The notes beneath the pieces are model-generated. The model did no database searches, was not told where the DNA came from, and saw only the letters and a list, made by a program, of their open reading frames with translations. The position numbers and the translations under genes are program-made. Shown piece after piece: positions 25,640 through 38,036 of a DNA stretch of 64,000 nt (positions are counted from its first letter, which is position 1; every line of letters starts with the position of its first letter). This DNA comes from Nematostella vectensis (lineage: Eukaryota; Cnidaria; Anthozoa; Actiniaria; Edwardsiidae), in contig NC_064038.1 in assembly GCF_932526225.1 (NCBI RefSeq), positions 9,113,070 to 9,177,069 on the forward strand. The letters run 5' to 3'.

Positions 25640-25680
25640 TCCCCTGATGAGTGGGCAACCACGAAACAGACCTGTAGGGA
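25640..25680 (+). ncRNA. Hammerhead ribozyme, type I, copy 1
   Basis: The full catalytic core is present: CTGATGA (25644-25650), helix II hairpin GTGG-GCAA-CCAC (25651-25662), GAAA (25663-25666), a short helix III (CA...TG, 25667-25674) and the cleavage triplet GTA. Cleavage is predicted after 25676. Helix I is formed by TCCC (25640-25643) and GGGA (25677-25680). Hammerheads with a very short helix III are known from Penelope-like retroelements and animal retrozymes, where they process tandem transcripts. A homologous flank of about 100 bases and then a (TA)n tract follow, as at copy 2. Confidence 0.85.
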
Positions 25681-25881
<201 letters not shown>

Positions 25882-26131
25882 ACTTATCTACCTTTTTAAA
25901 GTCTTATTTTCGAAAAATACAGTATTATTATTCTAAGCACGTTTATAAATTCTATAGAAATTCCGAGTTGGACGTTTTAAAATAAGGGATGTAATCGGAA
26001 AACACAGTACAGTTAATGGCAAAATACATACCAGGTTGTGACTTTCACTTTCCTTCTTATTTTACCAATGGAGTCCAAATTCGTCGGATCCAGAGAGTCT
26101 ATCTATTATAAAATATTAAAAGTGCTATTCT

Positions 26132-26497
26132 ATGAAGTACCCTAATCCAAAGACACTTTCATTGCTGTCAAAAAAACTCCAACTTGAAGAGTTTCAAGCA
26201 AAATACGAACCACTTCTCAAAAAACGCTCGTTGTTTAAATCTATCGTAAAGAGATACTATTCGTTCGGATCCATAAGTGCGATCGAGTTTCTGGTGGAGA
26301 CGTCAGTCCATAATGACCTGAATTTACGAGAGATGATTGTTTTTGCTGTTTATAGTTACAAATGCCCCCGAGAAAAATTAATATTAGGTCGGTTTTATGA
26401 TAAAGAAGCTTTTAAAAGCTTATTTGTGGTATTAGGTCATGCCCCAAGACACACTTCCCATTGGATCATTAATAATGAAATTTTGAAAGGCGCTTAA
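26132..26497 (+). CDS. Unassigned 121-residue ORF
   Basis: It starts at an ATG and has mixed, protein-like composition. The N-terminus is rich in Lys and Leu (SLLSKKLQLEEFQAKYEPLL). It then reads SISAIEFLVETSVHND, a segment with MIVFAVYSYKCPREK, and a C-terminal AFKSLFVVLGHAPRHTSH. No signal peptide or transmembrane segment stands out. I do not recognise a family. The composition is better than neighbouring random ORFs, but it could be a degraded mobile-element or single-exon fragment. No promoter or polyadenylation signal was identified near it. Confidence 0.3.
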   Translation: MKYPNPKTLSLLSKKLQLEEFQAKYEPLLKKRSLFKSIVKRYYSFGSISAIEFLVETSVHNDLNLREMIVFAVYSYKCPREKLILGRFYDKEAFKSLFVVLGHAPRHTSHWIINNEILKGA

Positions 26498-26913
26498 GTC
26501 AATTTAACATCTGAATCTAGACCTTTCCGATGGAAGAAAGAGCCACTTTGCATATACAGTAAGGACATATTTTGTTTAGCATATATTTTCCCTTTTAGAA
26601 ACGCTAAAGCAGGTGGGTAATCAAATCTTGCAAGCTGTTTATAGAAACAATCTGCCATGTTTAGTATTTTATTACGGACCGACCAACTCTTTAGGGGTTG
26701 GGGGGAGAACTACTTCAAGAGAAATAAAGTATATCACGACACCATCTGGGGGTGGGGGGGGGGGGGTTCGTTCGTTATACTACAAGCAACTTTGGGGCAA
26801 CGCTTTTGGATAATTGAAGCGATTATATATTATAACGACCATTAATATTATCACTATAGTGTTACCGTTGTCAAGATGTCTAAGTCTTTTGGATCATTGA
26901 GGTAATTATATAT

Positions 26914-26995
26914 TGTGTAGTTCCAGAAAATATCGAGCCCGGGTTTGGGGGGGGGGGGGGGGGGGGGAGGTATGGATATTTTCTGAAACTACACA
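26914..26995. repeat. 21-bp inverted repeat with a 21-G loop
   Basis: The arms 26914-26934 (TGTGTAGTTCCAGAAAATAT...) and 26975-26995 match with one mismatch. The loop contains an unbroken run of 21 G (26947-26967). It may be a miniature element whose centre has become a G homopolymer. A second G run lies at about 26754-26766. Confidence 0.75.
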
Positions 26996-27827
26996 TTATA
27001 ACGCACACTGCGCACTTTTCTGTGTACGCACCTCTCATGGGTATGGCTAATGCTCGAACATTGTGATAGTATTATTGGAAAAAAAACGATCTCGTATGTT
27101 TTTTGTCGAGATGTCTTTTCAAGAGGTCCAATCAGGAAAAAAAATATTGAATTGAGAACATTGAAAACTAGGTTGGTTCATAGTGAAAACCGAACAAGAC
27201 TTAGCGCCAAAGCATGGCCATATTATCTTCTCTAAAAGCCTGTGATCGACAGTCGCACGCTTAAACCCCCTTTGTTCTCGGTACTGGCGCAATGGCTGCC
27301 ACCGAATAAATATGCGGTGGATACAACCTGAGCTTATTCCCTCTCAACCTTAGCGTTGCGGTGGGATGAGAACAATGCCGATCCCCCGGCCTTTTAAAGG
27401 CCAAGGAGCATTGGTTCTACAGATGGAAAGAGAAGCGGTTTCTCGGCAAGTCGAATAATCACGCCTGTAAGACGATCCGGATAAAATGAACTTTAATTCT
27501 CCATGTAAAATGGAAAGTTGGGCCGTGCCGAGTTCCAAAACCAGGAGCAAACCAGACGAAATGTTCGTGTATCGAATATTATCTTTGTCACCGAATATAT
27601 CTGTAATAAAACCAATTTCTTAAAGCTGTTGTCATAGATTGACGTGGTTACGTTTTAGCCGTGATTTATTTAAGCAATTAAACGCATTTTCAGTGTCTTT
27701 CTAGGTTTTTACAGACACGCGGGGGCTGTTGGGAGAATTGATAAAAAAACTAAAATCAGGCAAATAGTCGCTAGCAACCATTGCCTGTTTAAATTCAAGA
27801 AAAAAACAGTTTTGCGCGAAATAAAAT
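26996..27827. other. Gene-free stretch
   Basis: Short ORFs on both strands without recognisable motifs. No repeat was noted. Confidence 0.45.
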
Positions 27828-28100
27828 TATACACCTGTTTCAAATAAGGTTGCACTCGGAGAATGTGTTTATCGTCGTAACCCGCAGAGATTCATGGGTA
27901 TAAAGTTAATAAACAAAAAAGCGTAAATAAAATACAAATCCAGGTTTTTAAAGGTGTACTGTAGAGTTCTTGTTTATGTTCTTAGGATCATTCACATAGC
28001 TTTCAGTTAGAGGATTCAGCCGTTAAAACGCTACCCATGAACCACCGCGGGTTACGACACATGGATTCTCGAGTGCAACCTTATTTGAAATAGGTGTATA
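27828..28100. mobile_element. MITE with 75-bp terminal inverted repeats
   Basis: The left arm (27828-27905) and right arm (about 28031-28100) pair over TATACACCT, TTTCAAATAAGGTTGCACTC, GTAACCCGC and CATGGGTA. A related half-copy lies at 35221-35270 (ACCCATGAGCCACTGCGGG...). There is no coding capacity. A separate short hairpin (AGCGTGTCT / AGACACGCT) is just downstream at about 28140-28172. Confidence 0.8.
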
Positions 28101-29139
28101 AAAGTGGGCCGAGTGAGTGTTTCGTTACATGCTGTCAAAAGCGTGTCTCTACTGCTTTCTACAGACACGCTCATTTGAAGCTCTCGACCAATCAGCGCGC
28201 GAGTTACACTGGTGTTATATCATAAAACAGTTGAGGCGATTTTCCTCCCTTATCTCGGTTCACCTCCTCCCCATTCACTGCTAACACTGGTGAGGCCCGA
28301 CCTGATTGGGATTGTTACCCTACCTGGTGGATTTTTTGGTCTCCCCGGTACCTGCTGAGTTTTCATATCAATCTTGTTTTATAAACTGTCGTTTTTCTAG
28401 CTCGCTCGGTCATTTCCTTTTTAGGCACTACATACCATATTTGTGAGTCCCGCTTTAATCAATTTTTTGCTTTTTTATCGCTCTGGAACTTTGTTAGCCG
28501 AGAATTTTTACGTAAACTTGCAGGAATTCGTGTTTACTACGATTTTGCTGGCAGCCATCTTGGAAATAGAGCCTAGTCCCTATCGTTCTAGAATATCACA
28601 GGTCTCCCGCGCGCTCTTTAAGACCTATAGAAAAACGACAGCCATTGATTGATATGTCAGGCAAGCTTTACCCTTACCTGGTTTTTGTTTATGACCTCAG
28701 TGGGAAAATAAAATTTTAAAATGATGAAAATATTCGCCAAACTGAGCTTTTTACCGAAAACCTGCCGTGGAATTATTTGCCAGGTCTTCTTGAAAACTTA
28801 TAATTGACAGCAGAACCTAAATTGAGCCATGGTTATACGGTTGTCCGACTAGCCTCCGTATAAACCAAGAGGCCCTGATGCCAACAAAACGTGAAGCGCT
28901 GCCGGATCTAAAAATTTCTGTTAGCTAGATTTGCAGATTCTCAAAATAGAAAAAAAAAATCGTAAAACAGCGAAATCGACCTTTGGCCCGTTCGCTTTTA
29001 AAGATGTGTAAAAAAATAAGAAAAAAACCCGCATTTAAATTGAAACCAATCGAGATGCAAAGAAATGCCAGGGGCCCCCTTGAATAATCGTTTTGGGTTC
29101 TATTTTCGGCCTCGGCTTTCGGCTATGATAGAGCGACAG
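28101..29139. other. Gene-free stretch
   Basis: No exon, RNA gene or long repeat was supported beyond the small hairpin at 28140-28172. Confidence 0.45.
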
Positions 29140-29795
29140 GGATGGGTGCGTGTCAGAGGTTGCGAGTCAGGGGTAGCATGTCAGGGAATGCGTGTCAGGG
29201 GGTGCGTGTCAGAGGGTGTGTGTAAAGGGGTGCGAGTCAGGGGTTGCGTGTAAGGGGGTGCGTGTCAAAGGTTGCGTGTCAAGGGGGCGTGTCAGGGGGT
29301 GCGTGTAAGGGGGTGCGTGTCATAGTGGGCGTGTTAGAGGGTGCGAATCAGGGTTTGCGTGTCTGGGGATGCGTGTCATGTAAGGGGATGCGTGTCAGTG
29401 GTTGCGTGTCATAATGTGCGTGCCAGAGGGTGCGTGTCAGAGGGACGTGTAAAGGGGTGCGTGTCTGGGGGTGCGAGTCAGAGGGTGCGCGTCAGGGGGT
29501 GCGTGTAGGAGGGTGCATGTCATTGGTTGCGTGTCATAGGGTGCGTGTCAGAGGGGCTTGTAAGGGGGTACGTGTCTGGGGGTGCGAGTCAGAGGGTGCG
29601 TGTCAGGGGTTGCGTGTCATAGTGTGCGTGCTAGAGGGTGCGTGTCAGAGGGGCGTTTAAAGGGGTGCGTGTCAGGGATGCGTGTCAGGAGGTGCGAGTC
29701 AGATGGGTGCAAGTCAGGGGGTGTGTGTCAGAGGGTGCGTATCAGGGGGTGCGTGTAAGGGGGTATGTGTTAGGGAGTGCGAGTCAGAGGGTGCG
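29140..29795. repeat. G-rich minisatellite, unit about 14-15 bp
   Basis: About 45 imperfect tandem copies of GGGTGCGTGTCAG fill this interval. Variants such as GTGCGTGTAAGG and GTGCGAGTCAGAG are common. Strand composition is strongly skewed to G and T. Open frames reading VRGCVSEG-type repeats are a by-product of the repeat and not a protein. Confidence 0.9.
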
Positions 29796-32700
29796 TCATT
29801 TAAGGACAGATTTGACTTTCAAAAATCAGACTCGGGTACCCTGTGGTGTTTGTTTAGATCTTTAGCACCCGACTTCGAGATCGTGGTGCACGATCGTGGT
29901 GCACATCGATATCCCTCAAACCAGCTCAAATAATTAATTAATCTTCTGATTGTTTGTTTTTGTAAATATTTAAAATGCTTTGCAATCTGTAATGGCAGCA
30001 AGATTGTTTCAGAAGCCTTCAAGGAGTGGACATTGTGTTTTGAGGCCATTGAAAATTGAAATGGAGGATCAGAATAAAGCAATAAAGGTAATCTATTTGT
30101 CTTGATCTGTGTTTACTGATCTCTTTCCTTTGTGTTGTTTTTTGAGCATTTTTTGAGAGGGTTGATTTTGCTGTTTTTACTTGTTCGACTTGAAATTTGT
30201 AAAAGAACTATTTGGCTAAAAAGTAGTTGCTATCACCTTTTATGGATACATATCTTCAAGACCGTTTATCCCTTACACTATCCCTTGCCTGAGTATCTTT
30301 ATCTCGTTGTGTTTATTTTGCATTTATGAATTTTTTGGGGTTGTGGGTACTTCTCAAGGCCGTTTAAAGTGTCAATAGGTTAAGATGATCACAAGACCGA
30401 TGTGCATAATTTTTTTAAATTTTAAGACCGGCACCGTGCATTTATGGATAACCTCAATTTCAATCAGATAATTTAAGCGCGCTTAACATTCAAATGACAT
30501 TTTTTAAATGAAACTAGAATTTTTATCTGTAATTGACAAGCCTACTGAGAAAGAAAGAATGCTAAACAGCGTGGTTTAATACCATTTATTTTCATAAAAC
30601 TGCCCCCTTTTTCTTCCGTGAATTAGAAATTCCTACTTATTCAATAAAAACAGGAACCTGACCTAAGGAAAAGTAAATAGCAAAATCCAGTACCTTTTCC
30701 ATTTAATTAATATCCTTCTTAATATTCTCCCATTTTTCGCATTAAGTCACGGCTTTCATTAAGTCACGGCTTTCTAATTCAAATAAAGGCCTATCACTCA
30801 TAAAGGCCTTAATTTCGTTAGTTTTCATGATGACGAATGTGGTTTGAAAATTTTTTTGAATGGACTGATTGAAGTGGGCTGACTCAAAATCAAATTGACG
30901 ACGCGGATTGGTTTCCTCTTGTTTTTGTTCACTCAGGAGTATGCTGCAGAGTTTTGTTCTTATTAAATGCGATGTATTGATAGTTTTTAAGGAAGGAAAT
31001 CTTCATTCTTCGTCCTTCAGGCGGCTTTGCTGACGTTTTCTAGTTCAGCCTTAAAGAGGAGAAAGCGATGACCTTCGGTGGAGCAGGAATCTCAGGTAAT
31101 GCAAGATGTACTGAAAAATCTACTTTTCCATCTTTCCTCTTATGTAAAAAAAAAAACTGTTACGGGAAAATGCTTTTAAGAGCACGTAATTTCGTAATAC
31201 AAAAAACGAAATTGTTATTTTGAGCTGTCTTTCTTACAGCCTAAAACATTAAACATTTAACTATTTTATATTTTAAGTTTCCTTTCGTAAGTTATAGCGG
31301 AATTTATTTATCGAGCCAAGATTATATTATCCTTTAAATGAAAATTACAAAGGAACAACTGTAGACTAGCCTGTGTGCAGTAGAACGGGAACAAGCAATG
31401 TTAATTAATGTTTCTATAAATGGTTGAAATAACTGGACGGGTTGAAAAATCATAAAACATTTTCTCTAAAAACCGTCAACAAACAAAACACATTTTCTGC
31501 AATAAAAGAATTTAGAAATAAATAAGTAAAGCTATTGAGTAAGCTTATTGTTATTGTTTTTATGGTGGCTGTATTGAGTTCACTGTAACTGTACTTCTCC
31601 ATGACAAGCATTAAAACAGCTGTGCAAAGTTGCTGGGAAGATCCTTCGAATAAAACAGCTTTAGTAAATCCTTGAGGTACACCATATATAATATATCTAT
31701 TTATTCCCTGATAGATCTCAAGGAAAGAAATGATTCGGGAGTTTTTTTACCTCCCACAACTGTGGTGCTTTATTTCTGCTTTTTAATGATATTTTTTCGA
31801 ACTAGTTGACTTGACTCAAGTCAAGCTACCGCACAGCAAAATGATAATCTCACAATCGAATGATGAAGTCTTCCATCGCCATTGTCTCCCTTAACAAAGT
31901 TAATACTGTCTTTTTCCCGTTTTAATGTTAAGCAATGTTTCGGCGCCTGCAAAGAACTATCTGAATAATTTTAAGTCTAATTTGTGTTTTAGATAAAGCT
32001 TTATCCTCGCAAAGCTGATTTTTCTTATTTTATTTAATAAGTAATTTCCTTGGACCAACAAATTTCTGTTTCCTAACTGCATCACCCGCTGTTGTTCTCC
32101 CGCCGAGACATCGAGTGAAAACTCATTCTATTTGGAAGACCAGTTCCTTGGCTAGATATCATTTTAAAAGCTATCTATTTGCTTTCACACCTTTAAACAG
32201 GTTTCATACAAGGTTTGAAACACTACGCCCCTTTCTAGTCAACAAACTGAAAAATAATGATTAAGGAAGAAGGCCATAACAAAAACTTTATCAAGAACCG
32301 TATATTAGAGAACATTTGAATCTACGTATAGTGTAAGTACTTGTTTTGTCACGAGTGAAATAGTAACATAAATTATTAAAGCACATTAGTTTCTTTAGCG
32401 TTAAAAAAAATGCCAAAAAGCTATAATTGCATTGAGAGCCATTTAAATTTCAAATTTCCCATGATGTTCTTTGCAAGCGGGAGCTCAGGATTTTCCTGAG
32501 AAGCAGGTAAGGAAAAATATAACGCAAAATTGTAATCAATGGTTTCCTTGCTTTTCACAAAGTGGCAATCAATCTTGAGAGGCTTCTGAGTGGAAAAGCC
32601 ACGGAATAACCATTATTAAATCGTTTACAATATTTTGCTAGATATTTAAGGCATTTACTTTGTTGAGCTGCGTCAAAATCTGGAGACAAATCGATCATAA

Positions 32701-35042
32701 TGCTTTGTCTTTTCGTTACTTGAGGATTTAGGTGTAGTTTCCCTCTAAATTGATGCATGACTTCTTTACAATAATCGCATTTTTAGTTAGACGTACAATA
32801 GTTTTCCCTTAAACGCTTTCCTTTTGATTTTTCAGTTGAAAAAAGGAAATAAAGAATGTGCGCACATTCCAGACAAACAAATAAACTTTCTAAGCAAAAA
32901 AATTCTAAACTTTGGAATTGAATGTAAGAAAAGCTTTTACTTAAATTGTTTTTAAATATTCTGAATACAAATTATGCACCTGTTTGAGGGAGACAATAGA
33001 ACCGATATGCAACAGCACAGCTGATCATTAACTAACCGATACTAACAGTGCCATAAGAAAATATACAGAAACCGTTTTTAGATCAACAAAGCTCTTGGAG
33101 TTTTGGTAGAATAAAGCCAAAAACTAGGAGGTTCTGCAAACAACAGTGAACTGCTATGAAAAGGAGAAACCGCTTTTATTATGGCTTTCTAATCTTAATA
33201 ACGCCTTCTACAAGGCTAATACCGGAAAGTTTTTCCTGGTTTCATTTAATGCGAATGCTCTTGAACTTTGCTCCGACTATGAAGTATAATTCTCTTCAAG
33301 CATATATTAGAATTTTGGCCAAAGAAGTTCTGTACGAGCTCCCCTAGGTCGGACAAAATGATCCCTTTTGTCAAAAGTCGAATAACAAAATCATACTGTA
33401 GGGGAACCACTGTTATAACAAAGAAAAACTGCTAAAATTCTTAAATCTTAGGCTAAATGTTTCCGTAAATGTGTTTAAAATGAATAAAAGTTAAAACTAA
33501 TTAGAAAACCATCAACGCTACCACAGGTTTAATGACACCAAGTAGTTTTGGCTTTGTAGATAATAAACCTGTCTGAAATTAAATGACTATTAATCGTTAT
33601 CTATATATTGTTAGCTTTAATTTCTGAGGGTAAAATAGAGAACACTCTAGAATAATAATTTGCCTTAAGGGAAAGTAGTTATTGGCGAGAATTATTGCGA
33701 ACATGGGATTTATCAATTTTATGTGTATAAAAGTTTTTTTTTTATCTGAGGGCAATCATTCGGTGAGTGCTGGGCACTACTCTTTGTGTGGTTCTAAAAA
33801 AACCTGTAACCTCGTAACATCCTTCTTAGTTCATAAAGTTGAATTAGTGTTCTATTGTCGCAAAAGCCCTATAACAAACAATCTAGTCATTTTCTTAAAA
33901 TTGAACCAAGTGCGCAAGTTCGTCTGGCATGCCGGACCAAACCGCCTTAGCAGGTGTTCAAATCTATTCAAATTAAAATTCGCTTGAGTTCGCTTGAGTT
34001 CGCTTCAGAAAAGTAGCATTCCAGCAAAGAGAATTGAAGTGCTCAAGCTGAAAGATTGGCTGGTCATTCAATTTCATTTCCAAACAGCCCTAGCAACCCA
34101 GGAAAGCCTAGCAAACCAGGCAAAGGTAAAATCCATACACTTATAGATTTGCCCGGGGCAGTTGACACATTTCCCATAAGCAATAATACAAGACTCCCTT
34201 TTCTTTGATGCCACAAAATTGGCTGAGCACAAACCATTTGTTTCATCGTGTTTCTCTGTTTTATCTGTTTATAAATTTGTAAAGGAACAAAAATAAATTG
34301 CTACTAGTATTATATTAAAAAAAATAATATTTTATTGGAGGCATTGTATGTCTCACTTTCAATTTAGTGGTGGCCATAAAATAGCTATTGAAATGGTTAC
34401 TAATCATGTAAGTGTACTATACAGAATTTATACTGCTTCTCCCTCGTGATAGCTTCTGCAGTACACTGCAGTATTCTATGTTCCAGTACATCTCCCAATA
34501 GCAAAATTTTCCACTTGTGATACATTAAGACAGTGCAGAGAAATACCCCTGATCATAACAGCTAGTTTTTATTGGAGTGAGATATCACTCATCGACTTTT
34601 ACACTAAAAAATTGGTGATCCTAAATCCTAAAGTAAATCCAAAAAGCATGTTACACAATTCAATATTTCAAAATTGAACATATGGAGACAATATGTTTCA
34701 GACATCTTCTTTCTATTTAAAGAATGCTACAGCATGTTTGCAGTTTGAAAATAAATTTGTAAACAAAGCCTTTACCTGTTTACAGTTATTAGGCAATGGC
34801 ATTTGGGCTGTTTGCCCTTAAAAGGCGACCGACTAGTTTAAATATCCGCTTTATCAATTTATCCGCTTCTTTTAGTTGTTTATCATGAATTGACACACTC
34901 CGAAAGGCATGAATTAGCATTGTTTCTTGGGGGAGGGGACATTTTTTGTTGGGGAGTTTTCGTGCTTCCAAGATGGCGACGGCTTGTTACACAGGAAGCC
35001 CAAATCGCTAGCGAAGCGAAATTAGTGTTGCTCTCGCTCGCT
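29796..35042. other. Gene-free AT-rich stretch
   Basis: No ORF with coding character. A 17-bp duplication (ATTAAGTCACGGCTTTC twice) lies at about 30742-30774 and short tandem CGCTTGAGTT units at about 33980-34005. A possible promoter-type motif (CCAAGATGGCG) is at about 34968. Two tiny candidate exons, near 30061 and 31027, were considered and rejected. Confidence 0.5.
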
Positions 35043-35130
35043 AAAATAAAATAAAATAAAATAAAATAAAATAAAATAAAATAAAATAAAATAAAATAAA
35101 ATAAAATGAAATAAAATAAAATAAAATAAA
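35043..35130. repeat. (AAAAT)n microsatellite
   Basis: About 17 copies of a five-base TAAAA unit with one substitution near 35107. The Phe/Ile/Leu/Tyr reading frame on the minus strand is a by-product. Confidence 0.9.
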
Positions 35131-37903
35131 ACACAGGTTTAGAAACCTTTAACATTCTAGTTTATGTACCTCTCAATGTTTACGGCTCTCAGAGACTAGG
35201 ATAATACTAGTGTCAGCCAGTTACCCATGAGCCACTGCGGGTTACGATATGAGGATTCTTGGGTAAAATGTAAATTGAAGGGTGATTCCTGTGTGTGAGA
35301 CGTAGCAGATGGTGCAATAAGTGGTTACCCCGGGTGCCATGAGATGATACCCAGATTACAGCGCGCGCCTGTAGCACTACGACTCGTCGTAGAGGACGAG
35401 CGGATAACCACTCCCATGCGGATAGAGCTTCGGTTGAATACCGGCAGGCTCAATTCGCATTCTGATTATAACTTCCGGTCAAAGGCGTATATCATATCCA
35501 CCCCTTGTTACGAAAGCGTCATTGCTCGATGAAAGAAAGGAAAATTGATCCCTTTGAGCAAAACTCTAGGTCACAGGGAATCGATAAGGGGCTTATATTT
35601 CCAGCACGCAGAGTACGACTGTTAACGTTTTAACCGTCGGTTAAAAAAAAAAAAAACAGAAAGGAAACTGCAGAGGTAAAATTACCCACTTTTTTTCAGT
35701 TGTATGTTTAATCATTGTGGTTTCAGCATGTTGACAACAATATTATATTGTCAAAAATGTAGGGCAATTAACTTTATCTGTTATAAGTTTTCGTGACAAA
35801 CCCCTTTGGTTGATTACTACACGAGTAAATAAGCCTTTCTCTTGCATTTTTTAAGAGGATATTTTGGTAATGAATATGAAACTGATTATTCAACATCGTG
35901 CTCTTTTGTGAAGAACCTTCCTTGAATTGTTTAGTATAATCTTCTGCACGTAAACCATTATAAGTTGACCATCTTTATATGAAACATATACTTTCTTCTT
36001 AAGTGAATTAACGGTGTATACACAGTTGGGTTAAAACGAGCATAAACGCAAGATATTTTACTTTTTAATCCACAACGTGAAAAATTACATGATCAAAGAT
36101 AATTAGACAAATCATTGTGAAAGCGTTGTAGCGTGCGTGTTGAATTCTTTCAGGGAACCTTTGGGTTGTTATGCACCATTTTTACGTATTAGCAATAGTA
36201 TGACATTTAATCAAAATCAATAGTAACTTACACCTTTAATGCTGAGGGGTTGAAGTTAGAAGAGAAAACAATTTATTTGTGCTCTGTACTATTTTGTAAT
36301 GGATATTTCTCTGGGGGTCGGTTTTCCTTCTATCACCTTACATCTAGGATTGACAATTTTTTTATATGACAAGTCAAACCAATAACTAGAGCAATTAAGA
36401 TATAGATTTCAAGAGATAAGTAAGTATTTGACGGGTTTTTATAAATGAGATATTAGCATAAGAGCTTGAAAAAGCATTTAGGCATTTAGGCCTTGCATTA
36501 CTAGTATCTACCAAGTACCTTACCGGTCAATAATTGGCCAACATTTGTCTTTACTTTTATCTTAAGCTTTTTATTCTTCTCAAATTTTATATACTTTGCT
36601 CGATTATCATTTTAGCAGCTATCATTTGAGCTCTTGTTGCGGACCACGACATTTTTGCCAGCTTTTCCCTTTTTTGTCGTCCAGTTTTCTTTGCAATTTT
36701 TACTTAGTATATCAAGGCAGTGACGCTCTACTCGTCTATAAAGCAATTTAAATTTGTTTTTTTTTCAGTGACGTTTGATCATCGAAACCAAATCTCTTAG
36801 AAACTTGACGGGGTGGCTTTTTTTAAAAGAATAAAACAAACAACAGAATCGCAATGATCAGAACCTTGCTGGAACCCCTTAGAGTGTGGTTTTGGTAAAA
36901 AAGAGATACTGAGGTGATCTGCGCTTTACTTATGATCACGTTTCTATTTTTGTTTTGTTTTTTTGTGAGAGGGAAGTATTGGTCACTTTGATAATCTCAG
37001 TTGAATAAGTTCATAAGTCCCTTTAAGTTCAAGGTCACTACTCCTCCCCCAAAGATCCCTTACTACCTAAACACTAAATGCGGTTCCATTGCGATATAAT
37101 GATATAGATAAAGTGATAGTGATTTCCTAATTTTCGCCCACGCCGAAAAAGGTAAGACTTTTCTCTGTATATATGATGTATTGGGAAACAGTTGAAAGGT
37201 TCTCGAAAGGCGTAGATGTTACAAGGCGATTAGGAGTCTCTTTAAAAGCACTTTTAATAACCGGCGCCTACGCGGGATATGAAGTGAGTTTGGTAAAAAG
37301 TGCGTTTCATTGGTCTTTTCTCAAATCCCCCGATTCTAGTCTGTGGCGCGGTAGAAACAGTGGCAGTTCCAGATTGTGATTTGATATCACACCAAGGTCT
37401 TCCACGTTCTCCTAAAGACAAGCATTATTTTGTACGTTAAACAAGGGGTGTTCTATTGAACCCACGAAACCATCCCCTGTCCGCCACTGAGTAGGGAAAA
37501 GGCAAGTAACACAGGACATTCATTATTTTATCATTTCATCTCTCTTCATTTGACTCATCCCAGCATTTGCTACACATTTTGATAAAAAAACTCTCCCAGA
37601 TGTCAGAAGTCGGTCTCCCCGAAAGCACTCGGTGGACCATCTAATTCGCCGATAATTTACAGCGATGGGAATTTCCTTCGCAGCCGTTCTGGACTCGTCA
37701 CACTAGGCGGTGCTTAAGCCCCAGTAGCTGTCACTCAAGCGCGCCGAGCGGGACGAGTCAAGAACCGCTGCGAGGGAGACAAGATGATCGTCGGCACACC
37801 TTTATCTTCTTCATTGAAAAAAATATGACCTGTAGATTACCATGCCTGTGTAGGTCTTGCAACACTCATAATTCAATTTATTCTGTATTTTATGATCTGT
37901 ATC
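35131..37903. other. Gene-free stretch with a MITE half-copy
   Basis: 35221-35270 matches one arm of the element at 27828-28100, including the ACCCATGA, GCGGGTTACGA and GGATTCT blocks. Otherwise no gene, tandem array or RNA was supported. Confidence 0.5.
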
Positions 37904-38036
37904 AATATATATATGTTATTTAACAGCTGGGAGGTCCGTATCGTGGGATACCGTGAACGAGGTCAGTATTTTCAAGGCCGAGGTCACGGTATTTCACGAT
38001 ACGGACCGACCCTCAGCTGGCAAATGACATATATAT
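37904..38036. repeat. Near-complete palindrome, 60-bp arms
   Basis: AATATATATGT...CAGCTGGGAGGTCCGTATCGTGGGATACCGTG on the left pairs with CACGGTATTTCACGATACGGACC...CAGCTG...ACATATATATT on the right. A related half at about 47187-47235 (GATATTTACGATACGAACCGACCC) shows that this is a dispersed MITE family. Confidence 0.8.

Noticed and set aside
29065-29865. Plus-strand ORFs reading VRGCVSEG-type repeats
   Set aside because: They are direct translations of the G-rich minisatellite, with frame changes between units.
30061-31080. Two-exon micro-gene (start at 30061, donor near 30088, acceptor near 31021)
   Set aside because: The phase joins, but the product is only about 24 residues and no family or promoter supports it.
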